DNA from: DASYPQ01 sp036006425
Lineage (GTDB): Bacteria > Planctomycetota > UBA1135 > GCA-002686595
DNA length: 64,000 nt
Direction of reading: 5' to 3'
Assembly: GCA_036006425.1 (NCBI GenBank)
Contig: DASYPQ010000021.1
Location: 62,001-126,000 of the forward strand
How positions within the stretch are numbered: position 1 is the first letter of the stretch; every line of letters starts with the position of its first letter. This document shows, piece after piece, positions 25,617 through 34,452 of the stretch. The notes below the pieces were generated by a model. That model was given only the letters and a program-made list of their open reading frames with translations. It was not told where the DNA came from and made no database searches. The position numbers and the translations under genes are program-made.

Positions 25617-27791
25617 CTACCCGAGTTCCGCGGGACGGGCAGCGAGGACTTCGACCTCCATCACGCCCGAGGGCAGCTTGATCTTCGCGCGTTCGCCGGG
25701 GTGACGTCCGAGGAGGCCGGCCGCGAGCGGGGCGCGGTACGAGACGACCGATTCCCGGTCCGTGTCCCACGGCCCGAGGATCGAGATCTCGTGCTCGGAG
25801 GCGTTCTCGAGGTCGCGGTAGCGCACGAACGAGCCCGGGCACACCGTGTCCTCGGGCAGGATCGCGTTCTCGATCAGCTCGGCGAGGCGCAGCTCGGCTT
25901 CGATCTCCGACGCGCGCTGCGTCAGGTTGCGCTGCTCCTGGATTGCCATCTCCCACTCGGAGTTCTCGGAGAGATCGCCCATCGCGGCGGCCTTGCCGAT
26001 CGCGTCCTGGTTCGCGGGGATCTTCTCCTCGCGCAGCACGCGGAACTCGGCGCGGCGGCGCTCGAGGCCTTCGCGCGTCGTCCAGATCCGGTCGCCTTCC
26101 CAGAAGTGCGCGGCGTCGGCTTCGGACACCGGCGGGGAAACGCGCGCGAGGATCGTCGTCAGCAGGCGGTCGATCTCCTCGTCGACTCCGCGCTGGAGCG
26201 CGCGCTGCAGGCCGTCGAGCGCGGTCGGATCGACCTCGGTCAGGAGGCGGCGGAGCAGCGGATCGCGGCCCTTGCACAGGAATTCGACGAGACGCGTCTG
26301 CGCGCGCGCGAGGATCGGGTCGGCCTTCTTGTTGACGAAGAGGTACGACGCGAGGGAGAGCAGCGCTTCCGCGCGCTGCACCGGCGGCGGGAAGTTCCCT
26401 GTGAGGCGCCCGCCTTCCGCGGCGCGCGCGAGCTGGAGCAGCGCTTCCGGCGAGCGGATCGGACGCGCGAGGAGCTCGTTGTAGTGGGCGCCGAGCTCGG
26501 CCTGCTTGCCTTCGGCGATCAGCGCCTCGAGGAGGACGCGCGCCATGCCCGGAGGAGCGTGCTGGAAGTGCTTCGTGCCTTCGTCGGCCCACGTCGCGCC
26601 GTACGCTTCCTTCAACGCGCCGACGCAGCGCTCCTGGTCGCGCAGGGAGCCGAGCGACTGGAAGCGCGCCCACAGCGGCGGCGGCGACGTCGCGTCGGTC
26701 GCCTTCTGCGGAGCGAGGCTCGCGAGGAGAGCGGACAGCGGCGCGGGAGACGCACCGCGCTCGTCGCGCAGCACGAGCCACGCGGCGAAGCGATCGGCGA
26801 GCGGCTCGCGCTCGTTCTGCGAGCGCGCGTCGAGGACCTCGAGTGCCATCGAGCGCACGCGCGCGTCGCCCGGGCCGCTCGAGAACATGTCGCGGACGCG
26901 CGCGAGGAGATCGGAGAGGCTCGAGGCCGCTTCGAGGCGGCGCTTGAGATCGGTGACCGGATCGACGGCGGAGCGGAGCACCTGGACTTCGCCGCGCGCG
27001 GGCGTGCCGGTGACCTTGAACCACTCGCTCTCCTCCGCGATCTTGCGCGTCTTGCGCCACCAGCCGGACCAGGCGCTGCCTTCGACGCCGACCTGGAGCA
27101 GGGCGTTCTTGATCGCGGCGTTGGTCGCGCGTCCGCCGTGGCGCTCGAGGACGGCGCGCAGGACGGCGAGCGGGTCCTGGCGCAAAAGCTTGCGCATCGC
27201 GTCGGGGTCGCGGAAGTGGAGCGCGCGCAGGTCCTCGTCGGGGAGGAGCTCGAAGATGTCGACGGCGCCGGCGACGGGGAAGCGGTCCTTGCGCCCGTTC
27301 GCGAAGCGCACGCCGATCTCGAGCGCGTCGTGGTTCACTTCGGTCACTTCGCCGACGCCCCAGCCGCCGCGGTGGTAGACGAGACGCTTCTGCTCGAAGC
27401 CGATCAGCCGCTCGAAGGCGGTCCACGCCGCGCGGCCGTTGCCGTTCTCGGGGGTGAAGCGCGCGATCTCGGTGTACGGACCCCACCACGACTCGCTGCC
27501 CCAGGCTTTCTGCGCCGCTTCGACGAGCGAGGGCATCAGCTCGCCGGGAGCGCCGCCGCCGGAGACCGCGACGCCGAGGAGGCGGGCCGCGTCGGCCGCG
27601 CGGTCGGACGCGAGCAGGCTCGCGGCGTGGTCCTTGATCATCGGCAGGCAGCGCGGGAGGCGCTTGCGGTCGCCCGCGATCTGGAGCGCCGAGACGAGGT
27701 CCTCGATCGGGCCCGCTTCCTTCTGGAGCTCGGTCCAGGCCTGGTCGAACTCCTGCCACTTCTCTTGGGAGACGAGCTGGGTGAGGGTCAT
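25617..27791 (-). CDS. GreA/GreB transcription factor fused to a long N-terminal region
   Basis: 724 residues starting at ATG 27791 (MTLTQLVSQEKW). The last 160 residues are a complete Gre factor: a coiled coil with the tip AAAMGDLSENSEWEMAI, which keeps the acidic Asp and Glu used to stimulate RNA cleavage by RNA polymerase, then the globular domain ending HPGERAKIKLPSGVMEVEVL. Normal GreA is about 158 residues; here about 560 extra helical, repeat-like residues precede it, with a small beta domain near residues 150-190 (GGWGVGEVTEVNHDALEIGVRF). Such long GreA proteins occur in some deep-branching phyla. The N-terminal part may tether the factor to another partner; this is inference. Confidence 0.85.
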   Translation of the reverse strand: MTLTQLVSQEKWQEFDQAWTELQKEAGPIEDLVSALQIAGDRKRLPRCLPMIKDHAASLLASDRAADAARLLGVAVSGGGAPGELMPSLVEAAQKAWGSESWWGPYTEIARFTPENGNGRAAWTAFERLIGFEQKRLVYHRGGWGVGEVTEVNHDALEIGVRFANGRKDRFPVAGAVDIFELLPDEDLRALHFRDPDAMRKLLRQDPLAVLRAVLERHGGRATNAAIKNALLQVGVEGSAWSGWWRKTRKIAEESEWFKVTGTPARGEVQVLRSAVDPVTDLKRRLEAASSLSDLLARVRDMFSSGPGDARVRSMALEVLDARSQNEREPLADRFAAWLVLRDERGASPAPLSALLASLAPQKATDATSPPPLWARFQSLGSLRDQERCVGALKEAYGATWADEGTKHFQHAPPGMARVLLEALIAEGKQAELGAHYNELLARPIRSPEALLQLARAAEGGRLTGNFPPPVQRAEALLSLASYLFVNKKADPILARAQTRLVEFLCKGRDPLLRRLLTEVDPTALDGLQRALQRGVDEEIDRLLTTILARVSPPVSEADAAHFWEGDRIWTTREGLERRRAEFRVLREEKIPANQDAIGKAAAMGDLSENSEWEMAIQEQRNLTQRASEIEAELRLAELIENAILPEDTVCPGSFVRYRDLENASEHEISILGPWDTDRESVVSYRAPLAAGLLGRHPGERAKIKLPSGVMEVEVLAARPAELG

Positions 27792-27963
27792 GGCAAGTTC
27801 CGGATGGCTTCGGGTTCTCAGTGTCCGCCGATCGACGCCCGCCGGCCAAAAAAGTCGACGGATCGGACGGACGCGCCCTCGAACCGTTTCCGGCGCGAGG
27901 GCGCAACCCATAAGATGGCATTTCCGCCATCGGACTTCCACCCCTTCCCGCCTCCGCGAGACC

Positions 27964-29136
27964 CTAGTCGACCGCGAGGAGAGCGCCCTTCAGGTACCTG
28001 GATCTGCTGAACTCGGGCCGCTGGGGGTGGTCCGGACCCGCCCCGAGGGTCTCGAGGAGCCGGATCTCCCGGCCCGCCCGGCGCGCTGCCTGGAAGACCA
28101 TCCCGAGGAAACTCGGGAGGTCGAGGATCCCCGAGCAGGAGAAGGTCGCGACGACGCCGCCCGGCCGGACGCACTCGAGGGCGAGCGTGTTCAGGTCCGA
28201 GTAGCGCTTGAGCCCGGCTTCGAGCTGCATGCGCGTCTTCACGATCTTGTGCGGATCGACGACGACGACGCCGGGCTTCGAGCGCTCCTCGCGCACGGAT
28301 CGGAGCACGTCGAAGGCGTCGGCGTGGATGAACTCGGCCGCGAGGCCGTTCTTCGCCGCCGCGTCGCGCGCGCTCGCGATCGGCACCTCGTCGAGATCGA
28401 TGCCGCGCACGCGCGAGGCTCCCGCGCGCGCCGCGTGCAGCGCGAATCCGCCGGCGTTGCAGCAGAGATCGAGCACGTCCTGCCCGCGCGCGAACGATGC
28501 GACGCGCACACGGTTGTCGCGCTGGTCGCAGAACCAGCCGGTCTTGTGCCCGTGGCCCGGCCGGACGGGGAACGCGAGGCCGTTCTCCTTGATCCAGCGC
28601 TGTCCGAGGTCGGCGGTCGGCTCCTCGGGCGTGAAGCCCTCGGACTTCGTGACCGACGGGGGGACGCGGTGGACGATCGGGACCTCGGGGTAGAGCTCGG
28701 AGAGCGCGCTCTCGAGCTCGCGCCGGAGCTTCCAGAAGCCGAGCGAATGGTGCTCGCAGACGAGGCAGTCCCCGAGCTTGTCGACGATGAGCCCGGGGAG
28801 GTCGTCGCCCTCCGCGTGCACGATCCGGTAGGCGTCGGTCACCTCGGGGAGGCGCAGGACCTTCTTCCGGATGCGGTCCGCCGACGCCAGGCGCCGGAGC
28901 AGGAAATCACGCGGATTGCGCAGCTCGCTCTTCTTGCCGCGCGAGAGCAGGCGCACGCGGATGTCGGACGCGCCGTTGTAGAGGCCGTGCCCGCAGAAGC
29001 GGCCCGAGTGGTCCAAAACCTCGACGAGCGAGCCGTCGAGCGGTGCATCGCGCGTCTCGACCTGCCGTCCGAAGATCCACGGTCCCTTCGGGAGTTCGTC
29101 GGTCAGCAGGCGGACCGGGGGGAGGACGTCGGACAT
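27964..29136 (-). CDS. RlmI-like class I rRNA methyltransferase
   Basis: 390 residues. An N-terminal PUA-like part (PWIFGRQVE...GLYNGASDIRVRLLSRG) is followed by a middle domain and an AdoMet-dependent methylase: DVLDLCCNAGGFALHAARAGA is motif I and FSCSG closes the core. E. coli RlmI methylates cytosine 1962 of 23S rRNA. At the position of the usual DPPKF, this protein has DPHKIVKTR, so the second Pro is replaced by His next to the active site. The fold is clear but the exact target is uncertain. It diverges from the amidohydrolase gene with a 48-bp gap. Confidence 0.8.
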   Translation of the reverse strand: MSDVLPPVRLLTDELPKGPWIFGRQVETRDAPLDGSLVEVLDHSGRFCGHGLYNGASDIRVRLLSRGKKSELRNPRDFLLRRLASADRIRKKVLRLPEVTDAYRIVHAEGDDLPGLIVDKLGDCLVCEHHSLGFWKLRRELESALSELYPEVPIVHRVPPSVTKSEGFTPEEPTADLGQRWIKENGLAFPVRPGHGHKTGWFCDQRDNRVRVASFARGQDVLDLCCNAGGFALHAARAGASRVRGIDLDEVPIASARDAAAKNGLAAEFIHADAFDVLRSVREERSKPGVVVVDPHKIVKTRMQLEAGLKRYSDLNTLALECVRPGGVVATFSCSGILDLPSFLGMVFQAARRAGREIRLLETLGAGPDHPQRPEFSRSRYLKGALLAVD

Positions 29137-29184
29137 GCGGCGGGAGACGCGGAGCGGCAGAAGGGTTTATAACCTCCCGCACTC

Positions 29185-31248
29185 ATGATCCTCTCCGCGA
29201 TCCTCGCAGCGCTCTCCTTCCAGGGCGAAGCTCCGCCGGAAAAAGCGAAGCCCGAGCCGAAGCCGCCCCCGAAAGTCGTCGCGCTCGTCGGCGCCACCGT
29301 GCACACGATGGTCGGGACGGACGCGCCCGCGGTCGCGACGATCCTCGTCCAGGGCGACCGGATCCTCGCCGTCGGCCCGTCGGTCGCGATCCCGGCCGAC
29401 GCCGTGCGGATCGACGTCTCCGGGAAGCACGTGATCCCCGGTCTGATCGACGCGATGGTGAACCACGACGCCGACCACGACCGGCTCTACGTCACGTCGG
29501 GCGTGACGCTCGTCCGCGACGTCGGCAACGACCTCGCGCGGATCTTCGCGGAGCGCGACAAGGACGGGAAGTCGATGGCGCGCGAGCGCGGACCCGGGCC
29601 CGCGATCCTGTCGTGCGGAGCCGTGCTCGACGGATCGCCGCCGTCGACGACGGCCGCGGTCGTCTTGGACAGCCCCGACGTCGCGGAGGAGAAGCTCGGG
29701 CGCCTCGTCGATCTCCAGCCCGAGTTCCTGTCGTTCCATCTCGGCCTCACGGAGCCGGTCTGGCGCAAGGTGATCGAGTTCGGGCACTCGAAGGGACTCA
29801 CCGTGTGGGGGCCGAAGCTCCCCGGCGTCAGCGCGGCGAAGATCGTGCAGGCGGGACAAGACGGGCTCTTCCACCTCGACGCGTTCCTGCCCGAGGCACC
29901 TGCAGGCAAAGACGGAGCGAAAGGCGCCGCGAAGGGCTGGGCCGACGTCACGCTCGACGACCTCCAACCCGCGCTCGACGTGCTCGCGAAGCCGCGCGCC
30001 TCGAAGAAGATCGCCGTGACGCCGACGCTCGCCGTCTTCGGCCAGCGGCTGATCGAGCCGCGCGATCATCCGCCCGAGCTCGCCTACCTCGGCCCGATGT
30101 ACGTCCAGTCGTGGATCGCCGAGGCCGGCATGCGCGGGAAGCTCATGCTCAGCGACAAGGAGTACTTCCAGAACGGCCTGCGCGTCGTCGAGACGCAAGG
30201 GAAGCTCGTCCGCGCGCTCCACGAGCGCGGCGTGCCGATCGTCCCCGGCAGCGCGAGCCCGAACGCGTGGATCTTCCCCGGCGAGGGGTTGATCGACGAG
30301 CTCTCGCTGCTCACGCGCGCGGGGATCCCGAAGGCGCAGGTTCTTTTCCTCGCGACATCGGGCGCCGCCGAGGTCCTCGGCGTGAAGAAGGACCGCGGCA
30401 CGATCGAAGCCGGGAAGATCGCCGACCTCGTCGTCCTGAGCGGCGACCCGACGACGGACTTCGCGGTCCTCCACGTCCCCGAGACCGTCGTTCTGCGCGG
30501 GCGCGTGCTCGACCGCGCGACGATGGAAGCCCTGCGCAAGGATCTCGCGGACACGCAGAAGCGGATCCAGGCCGAGGCCTTCAAGCCGCTCGTGATCCCC
30601 GATCCGCCGCTGCCCCCCGGCGAAGTCCTCCTGCGCGGCACGGTCGAGACGCGCGCGATGGGACAGCGCCTGCGCGGCGAGAGCTACGCCGTCGTCCAGG
30701 CCGAGGACAAGAGCCTCGTCTACACGTCGCGCATGCTGACGCCGGGCTCGGCGAGCAGCGCCTCGAGCGACGTCGAGATCCAGCAGACGATCCGCGACGG
30801 CGCGCTCGCGGGCTTCGAGGTCAAGATCAAGTCGGGCGGTCACCTCGTCGACGTGCAAGGGATCCTCGCCGGCGGCTACCTGAACGTCGAACGGCATCTC
30901 GACGGCGGATTCGCCGGCAATCTGCCCGTCCGCGACCGGCTCTCGTTCGTCGACGCGGGCTGCGTGACGGCGGCGATCGCGATGGGGCAGCTCCCGACGG
31001 AAGGGAAGTTCAAGGTGCTCTTCTTCGACGATCTCGACCCGGCGATCGGGAACTGGGAGATGCACGTCGACAAGGACGGCGCGCACCTCGCGAAGACGCA
31101 CGCCGGCGCCATGAAGGTGCACTTCGCGGCCGACGGATCGGTCGGCGAGATGCAGCGCGAGGAAGGGCGCGGCATCACGACGACGCGGCCGCTCTCGAGC
31201 CAGGCGACGAAGGGCGGCCTCCCCGTGCCGCAGAAGAAGAAGGGATGA
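29185..31248 (+). CDS. Exported amidohydrolase-like protein without visible metal ligands
   Basis: 687 residues with an N-terminal signal-like stretch. Residues about 30-450 follow the amidohydrolase TIM-barrel plan: VALVGATVHTMVG start, HVIPGLIDAMVNHDADHD where active members have D-x-H-x-H, and LGVKKDRGTIEAGKIADLVVLSGDP near the end. The His and Asp ligands expected at later strands are also replaced (VWGPKLPG, IVPGSASPN). The enzyme is therefore probably inactive or uses another chemistry. The last 200 residues are beta-rich and unassigned. Its stop overlaps the ATG of the dihydrouridine-synthase gene. Confidence 0.7.
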   Translation: MILSAILAALSFQGEAPPEKAKPEPKPPPKVVALVGATVHTMVGTDAPAVATILVQGDRILAVGPSVAIPADAVRIDVSGKHVIPGLIDAMVNHDADHDRLYVTSGVTLVRDVGNDLARIFAERDKDGKSMARERGPGPAILSCGAVLDGSPPSTTAAVVLDSPDVAEEKLGRLVDLQPEFLSFHLGLTEPVWRKVIEFGHSKGLTVWGPKLPGVSAAKIVQAGQDGLFHLDAFLPEAPAGKDGAKGAAKGWADVTLDDLQPALDVLAKPRASKKIAVTPTLAVFGQRLIEPRDHPPELAYLGPMYVQSWIAEAGMRGKLMLSDKEYFQNGLRVVETQGKLVRALHERGVPIVPGSASPNAWIFPGEGLIDELSLLTRAGIPKAQVLFLATSGAAEVLGVKKDRGTIEAGKIADLVVLSGDPTTDFAVLHVPETVVLRGRVLDRATMEALRKDLADTQKRIQAEAFKPLVIPDPPLPPGEVLLRGTVETRAMGQRLRGESYAVVQAEDKSLVYTSRMLTPGSASSASSDVEIQQTIRDGALAGFEVKIKSGGHLVDVQGILAGGYLNVERHLDGGFAGNLPVRDRLSFVDAGCVTAAIAMGQLPTEGKFKVLFFDDLDPAIGNWEMHVDKDGAHLAKTHAGAMKVHFAADGSVGEMQREEGRGITTTRPLSSQATKGGLPVPQKKKG

Positions 31249-32414
31249 TCGACCCGGCGACTCCGGGCGAGTTCGCGCCGCTCGCGATCGGCCCGCTGCG
31301 CGTGTGGCCGCCGATCGTGCTCGCGCCGATGGCGGGCGTCACGAACCTGCCGTTCCGCAGCCTGTGCCGCGAGTTCGGCGCGGGGCTCTACGTCTCGGAG
31401 ATGATCACGGCGCGCGGATACCTGAACGGGAACCGGCTGACGCGCCTGCTCGCTTCCGGGAGCCCCGACGAGAAGCCGCGCTCCGTGCAGATGTACGGCA
31501 GCGATCCCGTCGACGTCGGGGAGATGGCAGCGGCCCTCGCGAGCGAGGGCGTCGACCACATCGACATGAACTTCGGATGCCCGGTGCCGAAGGTGACGCG
31601 CTGCGGCGGAGGCAGCGCGATCCCGGCGAAGCCCCGCCTGCTCGCGCGGATCGTGCGCGCGGCGGTGCGATCGGCCGGCGACGTGCCGGTGACGATCAAG
31701 GTGCGGCGCGGGATCGACGAGGAGCTGTTGACGTACCTCGACGCCGGACGCGTCGCGCAGGAAGAGGGTGCCGCGGCGATCGGGCTCCACGCGCGGACCG
31801 CGGCGCAGCTCTACAGCGGGGACGCCGCGTGGGACGCGATCGGCGAGCTCAAGGCGAGCGTGTCGATCCCGGTGCTCGGCAACGGCGACGTGTGGGAGTG
31901 CTGGGACGCGCTGCGGATGATGCGCACGACGGGCTGCGACGGCGTGATCGTCGGGCGCGGATGCCTCGGGCGGCCGTGGCTCTTCCGCGAGCTCGCGGAG
32001 GTGTTCGACGGGGGTCAGCCGACCGCGCCGCCGAACCTCGGCGCGATCGCCGCGATCATGACGGACCACGCGCGGAGGCTCGTCGCGTTCTTCGGCGAGG
32101 AGCCGGGGATGCGGCAGATGCGGAAGTGGTGCGGCTGGTACACGAAGGGCTTCCGCGGATCGGCGGCGGTGCGCGAGCAGCTGTCGCGCGTGCGCTCGAT
32201 CGACGAGATGCTCGCGGCGCTCGAGGTGCTCGACATGTCCGAGCCGTTCCCGCAGAGCGCGCTGCGGGCCCCGCGCGGGAAGAGCGGCGGCGCGCAGAAG
32301 CGCGTCGCGCTCCCCGAGGGCTACCTCGACGACCTCGAGGACGACACGCCGCCGCGCTCGCCGCACGGCGCCGAGGAGATCGCGGCGTGGGAGCAGGCGC
32401 TGTCGGCGGGGTGA
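31245..32414 (+). CDS. dusB: tRNA-dihydrouridine synthase, DusB-like
   Basis: 389 residues; ATG overlaps the upstream TGA. The FMN-binding TIM barrel shows VLAPMAGVTNLPFRSLCREFG, then IDMNFGCPVPKVTRCGGGSA with the catalytic Cys and Lys, TIKVRRGID, IGLHARTAAQLYSG, PVLGNGDVW and GVIVGRGCLGRPWLF. It reduces uridine in tRNA D loops using NADPH. CGGGSA replaces the usual GSGSA, a small deviation. The C-terminal 60 residues are charged and probably disordered. DusB is the best subfamily guess from length and motifs. Confidence 0.88.
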   Translation: MIDPATPGEFAPLAIGPLRVWPPIVLAPMAGVTNLPFRSLCREFGAGLYVSEMITARGYLNGNRLTRLLASGSPDEKPRSVQMYGSDPVDVGEMAAALASEGVDHIDMNFGCPVPKVTRCGGGSAIPAKPRLLARIVRAAVRSAGDVPVTIKVRRGIDEELLTYLDAGRVAQEEGAAAIGLHARTAAQLYSGDAAWDAIGELKASVSIPVLGNGDVWECWDALRMMRTTGCDGVIVGRGCLGRPWLFRELAEVFDGGQPTAPPNLGAIAAIMTDHARRLVAFFGEEPGMRQMRKWCGWYTKGFRGSAAVREQLSRVRSIDEMLAALEVLDMSEPFPQSALRAPRGKSGGAQKRVALPEGYLDDLEDDTPPRSPHGAEEIAAWEQALSAG

Positions 32415-32485
32415 GCGGGGTTCGGTTGCGAGCTTTCTCCGATCGGACGTGAAACCAGTCGGAGGCGGGTTCGGTCCTCGGGGCG

Positions 32486-32854
32486 ATGCCCCGCGTCCAG
32501 ATCCGATTCTTTCGCGACTCCGACGGAACGGTACCGCTCGTCGAGTGGCTGGCCCGACTCCCTGACAAGGCCGAGATGAAGTGCCTGGTGAAGCTGCAGA
32601 GGCTGGCGGAACTCGGGCACGAGATCCGGCGACCCGAGGCGGATTTCCTCCACGACGGAATCTACGAGCTGCGAGCGACGCTTCAGGGCGTTCACTACCG
32701 GATGCTGTACTTCTTCGTGGATCGTTGGGCCGTCGTCGTTTCGCACGGGATCGTCAAGCAGGACCGTGTCCCTCGACGCGAGATCGACTTGGCTATACTT
32801 CGAAGAGTGCTCGTCGAGCAGAACCCCATGCAGCACACCGCGGAGCAACTCTGA
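32486..32854 (+). CDS. RelE/HigB-type mRNA-interferase toxin (phage Gp49-like)
   Basis: 122 residues. VQIRFFRDSDGTVPLVEWLARLPDKA and LHDGIYELRATLQGVHYRMLYFF match the HigB/Gp49-like toxins, which cut mRNA on ribosomes. The basic residues expected at the active site are present. The antitoxin gene follows 3 bp later. Toxin-first order is typical of HigBA. The C-terminal tail of 20 residues is longer than usual. Confidence 0.85.
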   Translation: MPRVQIRFFRDSDGTVPLVEWLARLPDKAEMKCLVKLQRLAELGHEIRRPEADFLHDGIYELRATLQGVHYRMLYFFVDRWAVVVSHGIVKQDRVPRREIDLAILRRVLVEQNPMQHTAEQL

Positions 32855-32857
32855 GCC

Positions 32858-33187
32858 ATGGCGGCCAAGCGAAAACCCACGCGCGACGGACTCGAGATCC
32901 TGCATCGCCGTTTCTACGAGGGACGACCGGACAGAATCGCGGCGTTGGAGGAAGCGCGGGCCACCGCTGCCGTCGCTCGTCGCGTATTCGATCTGCGGGA
33001 GGGGGCCGGGCTATCCCGACGCGAATTGGCGCGAGTCGCGGGGACCTCGGCCACGGAGATTCGACGGCTCGAGGAGGACGACTATGACGGTGAGTCGCTC
33101 GAGATGCTGAAGAAGATTGCCCACGCCCTGAACCAGCGCGTCGACATCCGTCTGCTCCCTTTCCGCCGGAAGAGAAAGCTCGCCTGA
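32858..33187 (+). CDS. XRE-family antitoxin of a HigBA-like pair
   Basis: 109 residues. A helix-turn-helix lies at about residues 42-95 (AGLSRRELARVAGTSATEIRRLE). It should neutralise the preceding toxin and repress the operon, as HigA does. The stop is overlapped by the proposed CTG start of the next gene, which ties the flavoprotein to this operon. The first 40 residues are charged and probably bind the toxin. Confidence 0.85.
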   Translation: MAAKRKPTRDGLEILHRRFYEGRPDRIAALEEARATAAVARRVFDLREGAGLSRRELARVAGTSATEIRRLEEDDYDGESLEMLKKIAHALNQRVDIRLLPFRRKRKLA

Positions 33188-34452
33188 GCGACGCTCTCAC
33201 AACCGAAATCTGCGTCGTCGGCGCCGGCGCCGCCGGTCTGTGGGCCGCGGCGAGCGTGGCGCGAGCCGGTCGCCCGGTCCTCTTGCTCGAGAAGACGCCG
33301 CGGGCCGGGACGAAGGTCCTCGCGAGCGGGGGCACGCGCTGCAATCTGACGACGACGCTCGACGCGACGCGCGCGGCGGAGCTCTTCGGGCGCGACGGCG
33401 CGCGTTTCCTGGGGCCGGCGTTCCGCGCGCTCTCGCCGATGGATCTGCGCGAGCACTTCGCGGCGCTCGGCGTCGAGACGGTCGAGGAGGCGCTCGAGAA
33501 GGTCTTCCCGAAGACCGGCGGCGCGCGCGCTGTGCGCGACGCGCTCGAGCGGGATGCGCGCGCGGCGGGGGCGAAGCTGCTGTTCGATTCCGGTGTCGAG
33601 GCGATTGCTCCGCTCGGGGGATCCGCCGGCTGGGAAGTGAGGCTCGCGGCGGGGGCTTCCGTCCGCTGCGCGCGACTGGTCGTCTGCCCGGGCGGCAAGA
33701 GCTACCCGCGCACGGGCACGACCGGCGACGGTTACGCCTGGCTCGCGGCGCTCGATCTGCCTATCGTCGAGCCCGTTCCCGCGCTCGTTCCGCTCTCGAG
33801 CCCGGCGAAATGGGTGCGCGAGCTCGCCGGCGTCTCGTTGCAGGACGTCGAGGCGCGACTCGTCGACGCGAAAGGGACGACGCTCGGCAAGCGACGGCGA
33901 CCGGTTCTCTTCACGCACAAGGGCGTCTCGGGTCCGGGTGCGATGGATCTCTCGAGCTTCGTCGCGCGCGCGCAGAAGCGCGGGCCCGCTCTCTTCCATC
34001 TCGTGCTCGATCTCGCGCCCGATCTCGACCGCGAGGTGCTGCGCGCGCTGCTCGTCGACGGAGCAGGACGCCCCGGAGCGCCTTCGATCGCGCGCGTGCT
34101 CCCGTCGCCGCCGCCGAAGCGCATCCTCGACGTCGTCGCGCGGCGCGCCGGCATCGAGAGCGGCGAGCTGCGCGCGAACCGCCTCGATCGCGAATCGCGC
34201 CATCTCTTCGTCGAGACGCTGAAGGGCCTTGCCGTCGAGATCGACGGCACGCTCGGGTTCGACCTGGCCGAAGTGACGGCCGGCGGACTTGCGCTCTCCC
34301 ACGTCGACCGCGGGTCGATGCGTGTGAAAGGGTTCGAGAACCTCTACGCCTGCGGCGAGATCCTCGATCTCACCGGGCCGATCGGCGGGCTCAACTTCCA
34401 GGCTGCGTTCGCGACGGCGGAGCTCGCGGCGCGCGACGCCGTCAGGCCGTGA
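33184..34452 (+). CDS. HI0933-type FAD-dependent oxidoreductase with apparent CTG start
   Basis: 422 residues if read from CTG at 33184. The FAD-binding motif EICVVGAGAAGLWAAASV lies before the first ATG, GTG or TTG in frame (GTG 33256), and stops at 33085 and 33091 block extension. The CTG overlaps the antitoxin TGA (CTGA), so translation re-initiation is likely. Later motifs fit the HI0933/YhiN family: LASGGTRCNLT, CPGGKSYPRTGTTGDGY, and the C-terminal ENLYACGEILDLTGPIGGLNFQ. The biochemical role of the family is poorly known. It converges with the aldolase gene, with an 11-bp overlap. Confidence 0.85.
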   Translation: MSDALTTEICVVGAGAAGLWAAASVARAGRPVLLLEKTPRAGTKVLASGGTRCNLTTTLDATRAAELFGRDGARFLGPAFRALSPMDLREHFAALGVETVEEALEKVFPKTGGARAVRDALERDARAAGAKLLFDSGVEAIAPLGGSAGWEVRLAAGASVRCARLVVCPGGKSYPRTGTTGDGYAWLAALDLPIVEPVPALVPLSSPAKWVRELAGVSLQDVEARLVDAKGTTLGKRRRPVLFTHKGVSGPGAMDLSSFVARAQKRGPALFHLVLDLAPDLDREVLRALLVDGAGRPGAPSIARVLPSPPPKRILDVVARRAGIESGELRANRLDRESRHLFVETLKGLAVEIDGTLGFDLAEVTAGGLALSHVDRGSMRVKGFENLYACGEILDLTGPIGGLNFQAAFATAELAARDAVRP

